Shown: positions 1 through 9,403, counted from the stretch's first letter. The stretch: DNA of 64,000 nt from Vicinamibacterales bacterium (GCA_030680175.1 JAUXWO010000050.1:62001-126000), one strand, 5' to 3'. The notes: generated from the letters alone by a model not told the origin. Numbers and translations: made by a program.

Positions 1-2
1 TG

Positions 3-260
3 CCGGAAGGCGAGTTCGACACGACGCTGATGCGCGTGAACGCCAACTGGACGCCCACCCCGTTTGCGTCGCTCACCAACTCGCTGCAGTACGACGATGT
101 CAGCCGCGGGCTGGGGCTGAACACGCGGCTGCGCTGGATCGTGCGGCCGGGCAGCGACTTCTACTTCGTCTACGCCCACAACTGGAGGGACGGAGATGGC
201 CGCTTCATCACGCTGTCGCGCGGGGCGACGACGAAGCTGAACTATACGCACAGGTTCTAG
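3..260 (+). CDS. DUF5916-type outer-membrane protein, C-terminal end (partial)
   Basis: Only the last 85 or so codons are in the window; the frame is open from base 3 and the stop is TAG at 258-260. The visible piece reads as closing beta-strands: alternating hydrophobic and polar residues, aromatic girdle residues (FYFVYAHNW), and a final strand ending in Phe. It resembles the C-terminus of DUF5916 proteins, large secreted proteins of Acidobacteriota and Bacteroidota that pair a carbohydrate-binding-like domain with a membrane beta-barrel. The function of that family is not established. Family call is by motif resemblance only, since the N-terminal domain lies outside the window. Confidence 0.6.
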   Translation, partial: PEGEFDTTLMRVNANWTPTPFASLTNSLQYDDVSRGLGLNTRLRWIVRPGSDFYFVYAHNWRDGDGRFITLSRGATTKLNYTHRF

Positions 261-465
261 GGGGTGCCCGGGGTGCCCGGGGTGCCCGGGGTGCCCGAGG
301 TGCACGGGGTGCCCGAGGTGCCCAGGGTGCTCAAGGTGCCCAGGGTGCTCGGGTGCCCGGGGTGCTCAAGGTGCCCGGGGTGCCCAAGGTGCCCAAGGTG
401 CCCAAGGTGCCCAAGGTGCCCAAGGTGCCCAAGGTGCACGGGGTGCCGGGGTGCCCAGAGTGCGC
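261..465. repeat. Tandem 9-bp minisatellite, GGTGCCC-type
   Basis: About 200 bp of near-perfect tandem copies of a 9-10 bp unit (GGTGCCCGG, later GGTGCCCAA). It begins right after the stop codon of the DUF5916 gene and ends just before the 3' end of msrA, so it fills a convergent gap. Both strands stay open in several frames, giving low-complexity Pro/Gly/Val reading frames that I do not accept as genes. The unit drifts from GG-ending to AA-ending copies along the array, which fits slippage expansion. Short islands of the same word occur at 15304-15330. Confidence 0.9.
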
Positions 466-472
466 GGGGGGC

Positions 473-1111
473 CTATGGGGGCACTACGCCGATCGGGCAG
501 CTCACCCCCGTGCCGCCATGCCCGCAGTAGCCGCCGGGGTTCTTCGAGAGGTACTGCTGGTGGTAGCCCTCCGCGTAGTAGTACGGGGGCGCGGCGGCGA
601 TCTCCGTCGTGATGGGGCCGTAGCCGGCCGCCGTCAGGCGGGCCTGGTACGCGTCGCGCGACCGGATTGCGGCCTCGAGCTGCGCGGGCGTCGAGGTGAA
701 GAGCGCCGATCGGTACTGCGTGCCGGTGTCGTTGCCCTGGCGCATCCCCTGCGTCGGGTCGTGTCCTTCCCAGAACACCTTCAGCAGGACGTCCAGCGCC
801 ACCTGCGATGGGTCGTAAACCACGCGCACGACCTCGGTGTGCCCGGTCATCCCCGAGCACACCTCTTCATACGTCGGGTTCGGCGTCAGGCCCCCCGCAT
901 ACCCGACCGAGGTGCTGACCACGCCCGGTGTCTCCCAGAACATCCGCTCGGCGCCCCAGAAGCAGCCCATGCCAACGACGAGGTGCTCGAGACCCGGGTC
1001 GGCCGGATCGAGGGACCGGCCATGGACGTGGTGCGCCACGGGCACCCGCATCGCGTCCGGACGCCCCGGCAGCGCCTCATCTGGCCCCGGCATCGATCTC
1101 ACCATTCCCAT
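473..1111 (-). CDS. msrA: Peptide-methionine (S)-S-oxide reductase
   Basis: Reduces the S epimer of methionine sulfoxide in oxidised proteins, using thioredoxin. The protein is 212 aa. The signature GCFWGAE is at about residues 49-55, with Cys50 as the sulfenic-acid nucleophile. Family motifs follow: GYAGG, the HTEVVRV block, and the aromatic [12 protein letters not shown] stretch. The C-terminus has [12 protein letters not shown] with two further Cys that probably resolve the disulfide. The N-terminus is about 40 residues longer than the minimal family, and an internal Met at residue 21 could be the true start; a GAGGA lies about 10 bases before the upstream ATG. It appears monocistronic, and the neighbouring DUF2177 gene is on the same strand. 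Confidence 0.95.
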   Translation of the reverse strand: MGMVRSMPGPDEALPGRPDAMRVPVAHHVHGRSLDPADPGLEHLVVGMGCFWGAERMFWETPGVVSTSVGYAGGLTPNPTYEEVCSGMTGHTEVVRVVYDPSQVALDVLLKVFWEGHDPTQGMRQGNDTGTQYRSALFTSTPAQLEAAIRSRDAYQARLTAAGYGPITTEIAAAPPYYYAEGYHQQYLSKNPGGYCGHGGTGVSCPIGVVPP

Positions 1112-1134
1112 GATCGTAGGTCCTCACGTCCCTC

Positions 1135-1548
1135 TCAGGACATCCATGTCTTCGCCGCCTGCATCGACACGGCGGTCAGGGCGCACAGGCACGCGCCCCA
1201 GATCATATCCACGACCGTCATCCGCAGCGTGAAGCCGTTGATCACGGCGTAGCTCGTGAGATCGTACACGCCGTATCCGATGAAGCCAAACAGGGCGCCG
1301 AACCGTGCCGCATCCCACAGGCTTCCCTGTTGCACCCTGGGCAGGACGAAGACGGCGATGCCCAGCACGATCAGGGCGTAGAGCACCGCCGCCGGTGCGA
1401 GGCGCGGGTCGAAGTTCTCGCCCGAGCGGCGCGCGAGCGCGCCGAGCTCGCTCTTGTAGAAGCCGTTGGCGACGAGGCCGATCCAGACGAAGTCCACGAC
1501 GACGAACACCGGGAACCCGACCGCCATCAGCTTCAGTGTGTCCAGCAT
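1135..1548 (-). CDS. DUF2177 family small integral membrane protein
   Basis: A 137-aa protein with four likely transmembrane segments: residues 6-28, about 52-70, about 83-102 and about 108-130. It matches the DUF2177 family by the opening VFVVVDFVWIGLVANGFYK, a conserved inter-helix loop, and the glycine-rich GALFGFIGYGVYDLT block. The biochemical role is unknown. The start was chosen at 1548 because GGAGA sits a few bases before this ATG and the family begins here; the frame runs open far upstream, but only as a shadow of nadE on the other strand. Confidence 0.85.
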   Translation of the reverse strand: MLDTLKLMAVGFPVFVVVDFVWIGLVANGFYKSELGALARRSGENFDPRLAPAAVLYALIVLGIAVFVLPRVQQGSLWDAARFGALFGFIGYGVYDLTSYAVINGFTLRMTVVDMIWGACLCALTAVSMQAAKTWMS

Positions 1549-1668
1549 GCGATCTCCTCGGGGCAGGCCCGCACGGCCGCGACGGGGCATCCGGCGCGCC
1601 GTGCCATCCTGTGTAGGACGCCCGCCTGCGGAAAGGGTTCCGGTTCGGCTAAGATCGATGGCACTGAG

Positions 1669-3567
1669 ATGAGGCTCGTCAAGCTCGCCGTCGCCAGCGT
1701 GAGTCCCACCGTGGGCGCCGTCACCTCCAATGTGGCGCGGGTGATCGACCTCGCGCGCCAGATGGCGGCCGACGACGTCACGCTGGGCGCCTTCCCCGAG
1801 CAGGTAATCGGCGGCTACCCGCCGGAGGATCTCGTCCAGTGGCGCGGCTTCCTCGCGGGGCAGCACCGCAGCCTGCGGCACTTCGCCGCCGAGACAGCAG
1901 ACCTGGCCACCGTCTTTGTCCTGGGGCTGGCGGTCGGCGTGGGCGGGCAGGTGTTCAACGCCGCCGCCGTCGTGCATCGCGGGCGCATCCTCGGGTACGT
2001 CCCGAAAGAGAAGCTCCCGACCTACAACGTCTTCTACGAAGCGCGCACGTTCTCGCGTGGTGTCGCCGGCCTGCACCTCGACGCCGACGGGATCCCGCTG
2101 GGCGATCAGCTCTTCGGATTCGACTTCGGCACCGTGGCCGTCGAGGTGTGCGAGGACGCCTGGTCGCCCGATGGCCCGATGCGCCGCCGCTGCTACTCCG
2201 GCGCCGAGATCGTCGTCAACGTTTCGGCCTCGCCGTACCGCGTTGGCATCGACGCCACACGGCGCGAGATGCTGGCGACCCGCGCCGCCGACAATCAGGC
2301 CACGCTCCTCTACGCGAACGCGGTCGGCGGACAGGACGGACTCGTGTACGACGGCGGCGGGTTCGTGTTCCAGAACGGCCGCCTGATGCTCGACGCCCCG
2401 CGCTTCCACGAGGGCTACGCGGCCACGGTCGTGGACCTCGATCGGACACGCCGGCTGCGCATGGAGCATTCGACGTGGCGCGCCGACTGCGGCCAGTTCC
2501 AGGGGGAGCGTGCCCTCGTGCCCGTCGTCATGAGCGGCGGCGCCACCGCCGATCGCAGCCGCCTGGCGTATCCCGTGCCCGATGGCGGCAGCTTCTTCCT
2601 CCCCGCGAGCCGTACGGCCCCCGACGCGCGCACCGCCGCCCTCGACGACCTCTTCGAGGCCCTCGCGCTCGGCGTGAAGAGCTACATGGAGAAGACGAAG
2701 GCGTTCCGCACGATCGGCGTGGCGTTGTCGGGCGGCCGCGATTCGATGCTGTCGCTGCTCGTCGCCTGGCGCGCGGCGCAGATGCTCGGGGCGCCGGAGG
2801 AGCCCGCGGCGGCCGCCGGCGCGCGCATCACCGCGTTCTACATGCCCTCGCGCCACTCGCAGCCCGACACGCGGCTGGCCGCCGAGACGCTCGCGCGCGA
2901 GCTCCACGTCGCGCTCCACACCGTGCCCATCGGCGACGCCTTCGATCGCGAGCTCGAGGCCACCCGGCAGATGCTCGGCGGCGAGGAGCCGAACGAGGCG
3001 ACGCGCCAGAACATTCAGGCGCGCGTGCGCGGGCAGCGGATGTGGAACTGGGCCAACACCTCGGGCGCGCTGTTCCTGCAGACCGGGGACATGAGCGAAA
3101 AGGCGGTGGGCTACACCACGATCGGCGGCGACCTCGAGGGCGCGTTGTCGGTCATCGCCAATGTCCCGAAAACGGTCGTCACCGCGCTGCTCGAACGCCT
3201 CCAGGCCCGGCACGGATTCGAGGGCATTCCCGCGACGCTGCGCACGGCGCCGGGACCGGAACTCGCCGACGATCAGGTCGCCGAGCACGAGCTGATGCCG
3301 TTCCCCGTCCTCGACGCCTGCCTGCACCTCTACGCGGCCGAGAAGATGTCGCCGGCCGAAGTCGCCGTCGCGCTCGGCAGCCTGTTCCCGGATCTCGCGG
3401 CCGGCGCGCGCACCGGGTACGCCGGGCGTTTCGCGCGGCTGTTCACGCAGTCCATCTACAAGTGGGTGCAGTCGCCGCTCTCACTGCACGTCGGCTCGCT
3501 CGACCTCGACCGCGAACGCGCCCTGCAGATGCCGGTCGTGCAGCAGAACGAGTGGAGCGACGACTGA
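1669..3567 (+). CDS. nadE: Glutamine-dependent NAD(+) synthetase
   Basis: Catalyses the last step of NAD synthesis: ATP-dependent amidation of deamido-NAD with ammonia released from glutamine. The 632-aa protein has two domains. An N-terminal nitrilase-type glutaminase (about 1-270) has the triad Glu44 (FPEQ), Lys115 (PKEKLP) and Cys161 (EVCEDAW). A C-terminal synthetase domain begins around residue 320 and has the ATP-binding P-loop SGGRDS; most relatives have a hydrophobic residue where this one has Arg. It also carries the TGDMSEKAVGY and GGDLEGALSV substrate segments. The start was placed at the ATG that begins the conserved MRLVKLAVAS; upstream open frame is not conserved. The RNA methyltransferase follows after 16 bp. 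Confidence 0.95.
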   Translation: MRLVKLAVASVSPTVGAVTSNVARVIDLARQMAADDVTLGAFPEQVIGGYPPEDLVQWRGFLAGQHRSLRHFAAETADLATVFVLGLAVGVGGQVFNAAAVVHRGRILGYVPKEKLPTYNVFYEARTFSRGVAGLHLDADGIPLGDQLFGFDFGTVAVEVCEDAWSPDGPMRRRCYSGAEIVVNVSASPYRVGIDATRREMLATRAADNQATLLYANAVGGQDGLVYDGGGFVFQNGRLMLDAPRFHEGYAATVVDLDRTRRLRMEHSTWRADCGQFQGERALVPVVMSGGATADRSRLAYPVPDGGSFFLPASRTAPDARTAALDDLFEALALGVKSYMEKTKAFRTIGVALSGGRDSMLSLLVAWRAAQMLGAPEEPAAAAGARITAFYMPSRHSQPDTRLAAETLARELHVALHTVPIGDAFDRELEATRQMLGGEEPNEATRQNIQARVRGQRMWNWANTSGALFLQTGDMSEKAVGYTTIGGDLEGALSVIANVPKTVVTALLERLQARHGFEGIPATLRTAPGPELADDQVAEHELMPFPVLDACLHLYAAEKMSPAEVAVALGSLFPDLAAGARTGYAGRFARLFTQSIYKWVQSPLSLHVGSLDLDRERALQMPVVQQNEWSDD

Positions 3568-3583
3568 TACCGTCACGGGGCCC

Positions 3584-4390
3584 GTGGTGATCTCCCCCGA
3601 CGACCCGCGGCTGGCGCCCTACCGCGCGCTGACGGATCCGGCGGCGCTGCGCGCGCAGGGGCTCTTCGTCGCCGAGGGGCGGATGGTGGTGCGGCGGCTC
3701 GTTGACGCCTCGCCGTTCCGCGTCCATTCCCTGCTCGTCACCACCGCCGCGCGCGAGGCCCTGACCGATCTGCTCCCTCGTCTGCCGGACGAGGCACCCG
3801 TGCTTGTGATCGCGCAGGAGGCGATGAACGAGGTGGCCGGCTTCAACATCCACCGCGGCTGCCTGGCGCTTGCCTACCGGACGGCGCTCGCGGGCCTCGA
3901 CACGATCAACCTGGCCGCCTGCCGGCGCCTCCTGGTCCTCGAGGGCGTCAACAACCCCGACAACGTCGGGGGCCTCTTCCGGAACGCCGCCGCCTTCGGC
4001 GTGGACGCCGTCGTCCTCGGCCCGAACTGCGGCGACCCGCTGTACCGGAAGGCCATCCGCACGTCGATGGGCGGTGCGCTGGAGGTCCCCTTCGTCGACG
4101 CCGGGGCCTGGCCTGATGCGCTCGACCGGCTGGCCGCCGCCGGTGTGCGCGTCATCGCACTGACACCCGGCGCGGGGGTGCCGGCCCTCGACGAGCTGCC
4201 CGCGGCCCACGGACCGCTCGCGCTGCTGGTCGGGGCCGAGGGCGAGGGCCTGACCGCCGCGGCCCTCGCCGCGGCACGGGAGCGCGCGCGCATTCCCATG
4301 GCGGCCCGGCTCGGCTCGGTCAACGTGGCCACCGCGGCGGCGATCGGCTTGTACCATTTCGCCGACCGCACGGCCGCCAAGCCCCGGTAA
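3584..4390 (+). CDS. TrmH/SpoU family RNA 2'-O-ribose methyltransferase
   Basis: Predicted to transfer a methyl group from SAM to a ribose 2'-OH in tRNA or rRNA. It is 268 aa and starts with GTG. An N-terminal substrate-binding part (about 1-100) is followed by a SPOUT knotted domain. The three SpoU motifs are present: NPDNVGGLFRNAAAFG around residue 125, LLVGAEGEGL around 210, and IPMAARLGSVNVATAAAI near the C-terminus. These form the trefoil knot and SAM site. The target nucleotide cannot be read from the sequence. It lies 16 bp after nadE and 10 bp before the next gene, so all three are probably co-transcribed. Confidence 0.9.
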   Translation: MVISPDDPRLAPYRALTDPAALRAQGLFVAEGRMVVRRLVDASPFRVHSLLVTTAAREALTDLLPRLPDEAPVLVIAQEAMNEVAGFNIHRGCLALAYRTALAGLDTINLAACRRLLVLEGVNNPDNVGGLFRNAAAFGVDAVVLGPNCGDPLYRKAIRTSMGGALEVPFVDAGAWPDALDRLAAAGVRVIALTPGAGVPALDELPAAHGPLALLVGAEGEGLTAAALAAARERARIPMAARLGSVNVATAAAIGLYHFADRTAAKPR

Positions 4391-4400
4391 ACTGGCAGGC

Positions 4401-5357
4401 ATGGCCTCCTCATCCAAACAGAATCCGGTTCCGCGCGTCATCGACTACCTCTTCGATCGCATGCAGATCGACGACGACTGGGCCGTCCGCACCGACGAGG
4501 GCTTCACCTGGTGGGCGCATCGGCAGGCGCAGCGCCTCTACGCGGGTCCGCCCCGGGAGGTGGGCGGCATCGTCACCCGCGCGCTGCACATCGAGACCGA
4601 CCTGCTGCGCCGCGTGCCGGCCGGCACGGAGACGCTTGTGCGCCTGGCGGGCATCAACCGCCTCGCGACCCTCAGCGCCTACGTGGCGGATCCGGACGAG
4701 GGCCGCGTGAGGCTGCACGCGTCCGTCAGCCTCACCGCCGACAACATCCCGATGGCACGCGGCCTGGCGCTGCACGCCATGGCCCTGCAGGTCGCCGACG
4801 CGACGTCCGAGGCCGAACCGCTGGCCGAGATCTTCGGGGGCGAAGTTGACGAGAGCACCCACCCCGAGGCGGGCGAGCGCGAGGAGCCGGACGAGATGCT
4901 CGGAGTCGTGGCGCTCTACGAGGACCGCGGGGCCGGCGACTCCCCGTTCACCGCGGAGGAGATGGCCGCGCTGGTGCACCTTGCGCCGCGGCCCTGGCTG
5001 ATGGCGTCGAGCATGCCCGATGGCCTGCACGCCGAGTTCGCCTTCGGCGCCACCGGGAAATCACGATTGGAACTGGACACGGAGACGCGGCATCCGGCGC
5101 TCGGCAGCGGCCTGCAGATCCGGCTCGTCCTGCCCGTGCCCCCCGATGTCGAGACCGTGCAGCGCCTGAACGCAAACGAGATCCTGGAGCCCGACGCCCA
5201 CCAGCTGGGCGCGTGGGCCCTCGACGAAACGCTCGGCGTGACCTACGTCTCGTTCCTGCCCGCCGCGGCCCACACCGCCAGGCTGACGACGGCGCTGGTG
5301 TGGCACATGGCCGCGCGCAACGACTGGGCGCGCGCGCTGCTCTTTCCAGCCGGGTAG
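4401..5357 (+). CDS. Uncharacterised acidic cytosolic protein
   Basis: I do not recognise this 318-aa protein. It has no signal peptide or membrane segment and no enzymatic motif I can name. It is acidic, with an Asp/Glu-rich stretch near residues 155-175, and has a tryptophan pair (FTWWAHRQAQ) near the N-terminus. The composition looks like a soluble alpha/beta protein, and two similar-length halves could be a duplicated domain. It follows the RNA methyltransferase by 10 bp. The stop TAG at 5355-5357 shares its last base with the start of a long palindrome that separates it from the convergent glpK. Confidence 0.7.
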   Translation: MASSSKQNPVPRVIDYLFDRMQIDDDWAVRTDEGFTWWAHRQAQRLYAGPPREVGGIVTRALHIETDLLRRVPAGTETLVRLAGINRLATLSAYVADPDEGRVRLHASVSLTADNIPMARGLALHAMALQVADATSEAEPLAEIFGGEVDESTHPEAGEREEPDEMLGVVALYEDRGAGDSPFTAEEMAALVHLAPRPWLMASSMPDGLHAEFAFGATGKSRLELDTETRHPALGSGLQIRLVLPVPPDVETVQRLNANEILEPDAHQLGAWALDETLGVTYVSFLPAAAHTARLTTALVWHMAARNDWARALLFPAG

Positions 5358-5427
5358 GGGTCTGGCACCGTGACACGGGAAACCGTGCAGTTTCTGCACG
5401 GTTTACCGTGTCACGGTGCCAGACCCC
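5357..5427. terminator. 71-bp near-perfect palindrome (REP family A) between convergent genes
   Basis: The outer arms are 5357-5378 and 5406-5427, a perfect 22-bp inverted repeat starting GGGGTCTGGCACCGTGACA. Inner arms AAACCGTGCAG (5380-5390) and CTGCACGGTTT (5394-5404) surround a TTT loop. Only one position (5379/5405) is unpaired over 34 bp. The ends match the ends of the transposase element at 36173-36979. The palindrome overlaps the last base of the gene at 4401 and contains the stop codon and last codons of glpK. It is well placed to act as a bidirectional terminator, although it lacks a U-tract. Confidence 0.85.
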
Positions 5428-6914
5428 TCCTCCCAGTCCAGCGATCGCGTGACGGCCTTCTTCCAGCCGCGGTAGAGGCGCGCGCGGGTGGCCTCGTCCA
5501 TCTGCGGCGCGAACTCGCGGTCGAGCGCCCAGTTGCGCGCGACGTCTTCGAGCCCGCTCCAATACCCAACAGCCAGGCCCGCCAGGTACGCCGCGCCGAG
5601 CGCCGTCGTCTCGGCCACCACCGGCCGGCGCACGGGCACGCCGAGCATGTCGGCCTGCAGCTGCAGCAGCAGGGCGTTGGCCGCGGCGCCGCCGTCCACC
5701 TTCAGGCTCGTGAGCGTGACGCCCGCGTCCGCCTGCATCACCTCGAGCACGTCGCGCGTCTGATAGGCCATCGCCTCCACGGCGGCCCGCGCGATGTGCG
5801 CCATGCGGGTGTTGCGCGTGATCCCGACGATCGCGCCCCGGGCATGCGGGTCCCAGTACGGCGCGCCGAGGCCGACAAACGCCGGGACGAGGTAGACGCC
5901 ATCGGTGTCGGTCACCTCCTCCATCAGGCGCTCGACGTCCGCCGACTGCGCGAACGCCTTGAGGCCGTCGCGGAGCCACTGCACCGCCGCCCCGGCCACG
6001 AACACGGACCCTTCGAGCGCGTACGTCGTCCGCTCTCCGATCTGCCAGGCGACGGTCGTCACCAGGCCGCTCTCGGACGCCACCGGGTCGGAGCCGGTGT
6101 TGAGCAGCATGAAACAGCCGGTGCCGTACGTGTTCTTCGCGCTGCCCCGCTCGAAGCAGGCCTGGCCGAAGAGGGCCGCCTGCTGGTCCCCGGCGGCGCC
6201 GGCGATCGGCACGGCGGCGCCGAGCAGCGCCGGGTCGGTCTCGCCGTAGACCTCGCTGCATGAGCGCACCTCGGGCAGCATCGCGCGCGGGACATCGAGC
6301 AGCGCCAGCAGTTCCTCGTCCCACTCCAGCGTGTGGATGTTGAACAGCATCGTCCTGCTGGCGTTGCTGACATCGGTGACGTGCACGCGCCCGCCCGTCA
6401 GCCGCCAGATCAGGAACGACTCGACGGTCCCGAAGAGCACCTCGCCGCGGGCCGCGCGCGCGCGGAGGCCATCGTAGCTGTCGAGCAGGTGCTTGATCTT
6501 GGTGCCGGAGAAGTAGGCGTCGATCACGAGGCCCGTCTTTCGACGGACGAGCCCCTCGTGACCGGCGGCCTTGAGGCGCTCGCAGATGCCGGCCGTGACA
6601 CGGCTCTGCCACACGATGGCGTTCGCGACGGGCCGTCCCGTGGCACGGTCCCACAGGATCGTCGTCTCGCGCTGGTTCGTGACGCCGAGGGCCGCGAGAT
6701 CGGCGGCGGTGATCCCGGCCCTGGCGATCGCCTCGCGGGCCGTCTCGATCTGCGACGTCCAGATCGCCTCGGGATCGTGCTCGACGTGGCCGGGTCCGGG
6801 AAAGATCTGCGGGAACTCCTGCTGGGCCACCGCGACCAGCCGGCCTGACCGATCGAAGACGATGGCGCGGCTCGACGTGGTGCCTTGATCGAGCGCGAGG
6901 ACGTAGCGGCTCAC
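5403..6914 (-). CDS. glpK: Glycerol kinase
   Basis: Phosphorylates glycerol to glycerol-3-phosphate with ATP, trapping glycerol in the cytosol. The 503-aa length is typical. FGGY-family motifs are visible: [11 protein letters not shown] at the N-terminus (phosphate 1 loop), VTNQRET, the catalytic-region [16 protein letters not shown], and the C-terminal [19 protein letters not shown]. The GTG start at 6914-6912 overlaps the stop of glpF (GTGA), implying translational coupling; a longer in-frame extension inside glpF is not conserved. The last residues, SGTVTR, and the stop codon are encoded by the REP palindrome, so the natural C-terminus was probably slightly altered by that insertion. Confidence 0.95.
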   Translation of the reverse strand: MSRYVLALDQGTTSSRAIVFDRSGRLVAVAQQEFPQIFPGPGHVEHDPEAIWTSQIETAREAIARAGITAADLAALGVTNQRETTILWDRATGRPVANAIVWQSRVTAGICERLKAAGHEGLVRRKTGLVIDAYFSGTKIKHLLDSYDGLRARAARGEVLFGTVESFLIWRLTGGRVHVTDVSNASRTMLFNIHTLEWDEELLALLDVPRAMLPEVRSCSEVYGETDPALLGAAVPIAGAAGDQQAALFGQACFERGSAKNTYGTGCFMLLNTGSDPVASESGLVTTVAWQIGERTTYALEGSVFVAGAAVQWLRDGLKAFAQSADVERLMEEVTDTDGVYLVPAFVGLGAPYWDPHARGAIVGITRNTRMAHIARAAVEAMAYQTRDVLEVMQADAGVTLTSLKVDGGAAANALLLQLQADMLGVPVRRPVVAETTALGAAYLAGLAVGYWSGLEDVARNWALDREFAPQMDEATRARLYRGWKKAVTRSLDWEEGSGTVTR

Positions 6915-7696
6915 GCGCCCACCCCCGGTGCGGGGGGATGGTGGCGGTGCACGAGCAGGTCGTACGCGTAGCCGCCGGCCACGCCGCCCACGAGCGGCGC
7001 GACGATCGGGACCCACCACCAGCCGCCCCCGGCCTCGAACACGCCACGTCCCCAGCCGGCGACGGCCGTGAACAGGCGCGGCCCGAAGTCGCGCGCGGGG
7101 TTGATCGCGTAGCCGGCGTTGAAGCCGAACGCCACGCCGATCCCGACCACGAGTGCCCCGACGAGCACCGGCGTGACCCAGGCGGGCGGCGCGGCGTTGC
7201 GCTGGTCCGTCAGCAGGAACACGCCGGCCACCAGCAGCGCGGTGCCGACGACCTGATCGATCACCCCGCCGATCAGCGACAGGTAGGGCTGCGGGTAGGT
7301 GGCGAAGATGCCGGCCGTGGCCAGCGCGCCCTCGACCTGCCGCTGCCCGCCGTCAAACGCCGTGAAGGCCTCGGCGTAGGTCAGGTACACGAGCGCGGCG
7401 CCCGCAAAGGCGCCGAGCGTCTGCGCCGCGACAAACGGCAGGCACTTCGACCACGGGAAGCCGCGATGCACGGCGAGGGCGAGCGTGACGGCGGGATTCA
7501 GGTGCGCGCCGGAGACGCCGGCGGCCGCGTACACGCCGATCACGACGCCAAGGCCCCACCCGAGGTTGATCGACAGGTAGCTGCCGTTGGCGCCCCCGCT
7601 GAGCACCACCTGCGCGACGACGCCGGCGCCGAACGCGATCAGCAGCGCCGTGCCTAGAAACTCCGCGGCGGCTTCGCGCGCGGTCCCCTGCAACAT
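6911..7696 (-). CDS. glpF: Glycerol uptake facilitator (aquaglyceroporin)
   Basis: A 261-aa inner-membrane channel of the MIP family, predicted to conduct glycerol. It has six transmembrane segments plus two half-helices carrying the NPA boxes: [10 protein letters not shown] (Asn67) and [13 protein letters not shown] in the second half. The Asp directly after NPAR is the marker that separates glycerol facilitators from water-only aquaporins. The gene overlaps glpK by 4 bp, so uptake and phosphorylation are made together. No glpD or glpR is in the window. Confidence 0.93.
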   Translation of the reverse strand: MLQGTAREAAAEFLGTALLIAFGAGVVAQVVLSGGANGSYLSINLGWGLGVVIGVYAAAGVSGAHLNPAVTLALAVHRGFPWSKCLPFVAAQTLGAFAGAALVYLTYAEAFTAFDGGQRQVEGALATAGIFATYPQPYLSLIGGVIDQVVGTALLVAGVFLLTDQRNAAPPAWVTPVLVGALVVGIGVAFGFNAGYAINPARDFGPRLFTAVAGWGRGVFEAGGGWWWVPIVAPLVGGVAGGYAYDLLVHRHHPPAPGVGA

Positions 7697-7883
7697 GCGG
7701 GCACTCCCCCTGGGGCCGGTCAGCGGCCCGAGGGATTATACCGGCCGCGTGTCAAGGAGGCGGGCGAGAGGGTCCGCCGTGATATTTATGGAGCATCCCC
7801 CGGCCCTCGCCGGGGCCCTCAGGACTCGTGCCGAGCCACCCCCCTTTCCTGTCGTGGGCGCCCCATGCGGCGCCGTGTCCCCG
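7697..7883. promoter_or_regulatory. Divergent intergenic region glpF / VTT protein
   Basis: This gap of nearly 190 bp separates glpF (minus strand) from the VTT protein (plus strand) and must hold both promoters. An AT-richer patch (GGGATTATACC at 7732-7742, GATATTTATG at 7781-7790) stands out from the GC-rich background and could supply -10 elements. I see no clear operator or riboswitch. An in-frame ATG at 7788 would extend the VTT protein by 32 residues, but the extension is not family-like. Confidence 0.4.
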
Positions 7884-8492
7884 ATGCTGACCGCGGCCGC
7901 GGCGACGATTCGTGACTGGGCGACGGAGCTCGGCGGCGTCGGGCTGTTCATCCTGGGCGCGCTCGATTCGTCGTTCCTGTCGTTCCCGCAGGTCAACGAC
8001 ATCATCATCGTGTACCTGAGCACGAAGACACCGTCGCTGATGACCTACTACGCGGGCATGTCGACGGCGGGGTCCCTCCTCGGGGCCACGGCGCTCTATG
8101 CGCTCGGCCGGCGCGGGGACGGCACGTTTCTGCGCCAGCGCTTCAAGGCAGACCTCGTCGACCGCCTCCTGCGGCTGTACGCACGCTTCGGCCTGCTGAC
8201 GTTGCTGGTGATGGCGATCCTGCCGCCACCGACGCCGTTCAAGCTGCTGGTGCTGCTGGCCGGAACATCGGGGCTGGCGCCGTGGCGGTTCCTGCTGGCC
8301 GTAGGTCTCGGTCGCGGCGTGCGCTACTTCGGGACCGGGTATCTGGCGGTGCTGTACGGCGAGCAGGCGCTGGACCTGCTGCAGCAGTACGGGACCCAGG
8401 CCGCCATCGCGCTCGCCGTCAGCGTGCTCGTGGCCGGCGTCGGGATCTTCATCTGGCGGCGAACGAGGCACACAGGCGAAGGGCAACTCTGA
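7884..8492 (+). CDS. VTT-domain (DedA/SNARE-associated-like) inner-membrane protein
   Basis: A 202-aa membrane protein with the VTT fold: a re-entrant segment (LGALDSSFLSFPQVNDIIIV), then transmembrane helices and a second amphipathic motif (MAILPPPTPFKLLVLLAGTSGLAPWRFLLAVGLGRGVRY). The proline-rich ILPPPTPFK block and following Gly/Arg residues match short DedA-like proteins; related proteins are linked to lipid-carrier flipping and proton-dependent transport, though no role is established for this subgroup. The start ATG at 7884 gives the family-like N-terminus; GTG at 7875 is an alternative. Confidence 0.8.
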   Translation: MLTAAAATIRDWATELGGVGLFILGALDSSFLSFPQVNDIIIVYLSTKTPSLMTYYAGMSTAGSLLGATALYALGRRGDGTFLRQRFKADLVDRLLRLYARFGLLTLLVMAILPPPTPFKLLVLLAGTSGLAPWRFLLAVGLGRGVRYFGTGYLAVLYGEQALDLLQQYGTQAAIALAVSVLVAGVGIFIWRRTRHTGEGQL

Positions 8493-8512
8493 CGTCTGCC
8501 CCGCCCCCTGTG

Positions 8513-9403
8513 TCACCAGCCGGAGGGACGGGCGGACAGGTCGCCGCCGGCGAGCATCGCGGCCAACCGCGTGGGATCGAAGCGACGGTAGTCGGAGTAC
8601 TCGTACACCGACGTGAACTCCACACGCCGCAGGAGCAGGGCACGGCCCGTGCCTTCGAACCGGCTCTCCACCGGGAGCCAGGAGCCCAGCGCCCGCCTGC
8701 GGACGAGCGTCGCGGTGGCGCCCTCGTGCAGCCGGCCGATCACCCCGAACCCGAACGACACGTCCTCGGTGGCCTCCGCCTCGATCCGCAGCAGTTCGTA
8801 CTCGTGCTCGTGCACCCAGGCGCGGCCGCGGAACGCCGCCGCCAGGCGGGCCTCGCGTGAGCGCGGACGCGCCTCGGGCTTCGCCGCGAACGTCACGATG
8901 ATGGCCGGCTCGCCCTCCAGCCGCTCGCGACCGGCGATGCGAAAGTCGAAGAGCGCGATGACCTCGTCGGCCTGCGCCTGCGCCTCGGCGCGGCGCTGGC
9001 GATCGCGCGCCTCGCGCTCGGCTCGGGCGCGCGCGCTCTCACCGGTCCGTGCGCGCTCGTGGCCGTGGATCTCCGCGAGGTGCTCGCGATCCTGCTCTGC
9101 GATCTCCCGCGCCGGCACGGGGACGCCGCCGCGCTCGACGAGGCGGCGGTAGGTCAGCGCGCGCGTCGGCCCGGGAAACACCTCGTACACCTCGACGGGA
9201 CCCGGCCCGATGCGTCCGAACGGGTTGAACTGCATCTCCGTCCGCCGCTCGCGATACGCGTACCGCGCGCGCAGGTCCGGGTTGCTCGCGAGGCGCGCAC
9301 GCGCCTCGGCGAAGAACGCCGCTTCATCGGGCAGGGGCGCCTGCGCGGGCACGGTGACGCCGGCAACGGCCAGGAGGAATACGAGGACGGCGGATGCACG
9401 CAT
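8513..9403 (-). CDS. Secreted protein of unknown function
   Basis: A 296-aa protein with a signal peptide (MRASAVLVFLLAVAGVTVPAQA, cleavage near residue 22). The mature part has a long Arg/Glu/Ala-rich helical stretch (about residues 105-155) followed by beta-rich sequence (PAIIVTFAAKPEAR, AWVHEHEYELLRIEAEAT). That second part resembles the fold of outer-membrane lipoprotein-sorting-like proteins often seen in Acidobacteriota, but I cannot assign a function. It is convergent with the VTT gene, with only a 20-bp gap. Confidence 0.65.
   Translation of the reverse strand: MRASAVLVFLLAVAGVTVPAQAPLPDEAAFFAEARARLASNPDLRARYAYRERRTEMQFNPFGRIGPGPVEVYEVFPGPTRALTYRRLVERGGVPVPAREIAEQDREHLAEIHGHERARTGESARARAEREARDRQRRAEAQAQADEVIALFDFRIAGRERLEGEPAIIVTFAAKPEARPRSREARLAAAFRGRAWVHEHEYELLRIEAEATEDVSFGFGVIGRLHEGATATLVRRRALGSWLPVESRFEGTGRALLLRRVEFTSVYEYSDYRRFDPTRLAAMLAGGDLSARPSGW

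Noticed and set aside
261-465. CRISPR array or coding gene in the GGTGCCC tandem repeat
   Set aside because: The repeats are 9-10 bp with no spacers, and the reading frames are low-complexity on both strands.
1549-3327. Long N-terminal extension of the DUF2177 protein
   Set aside because: The extension is antisense to nadE. A ribosome-binding site and the family N-terminus mark the start at 1548.
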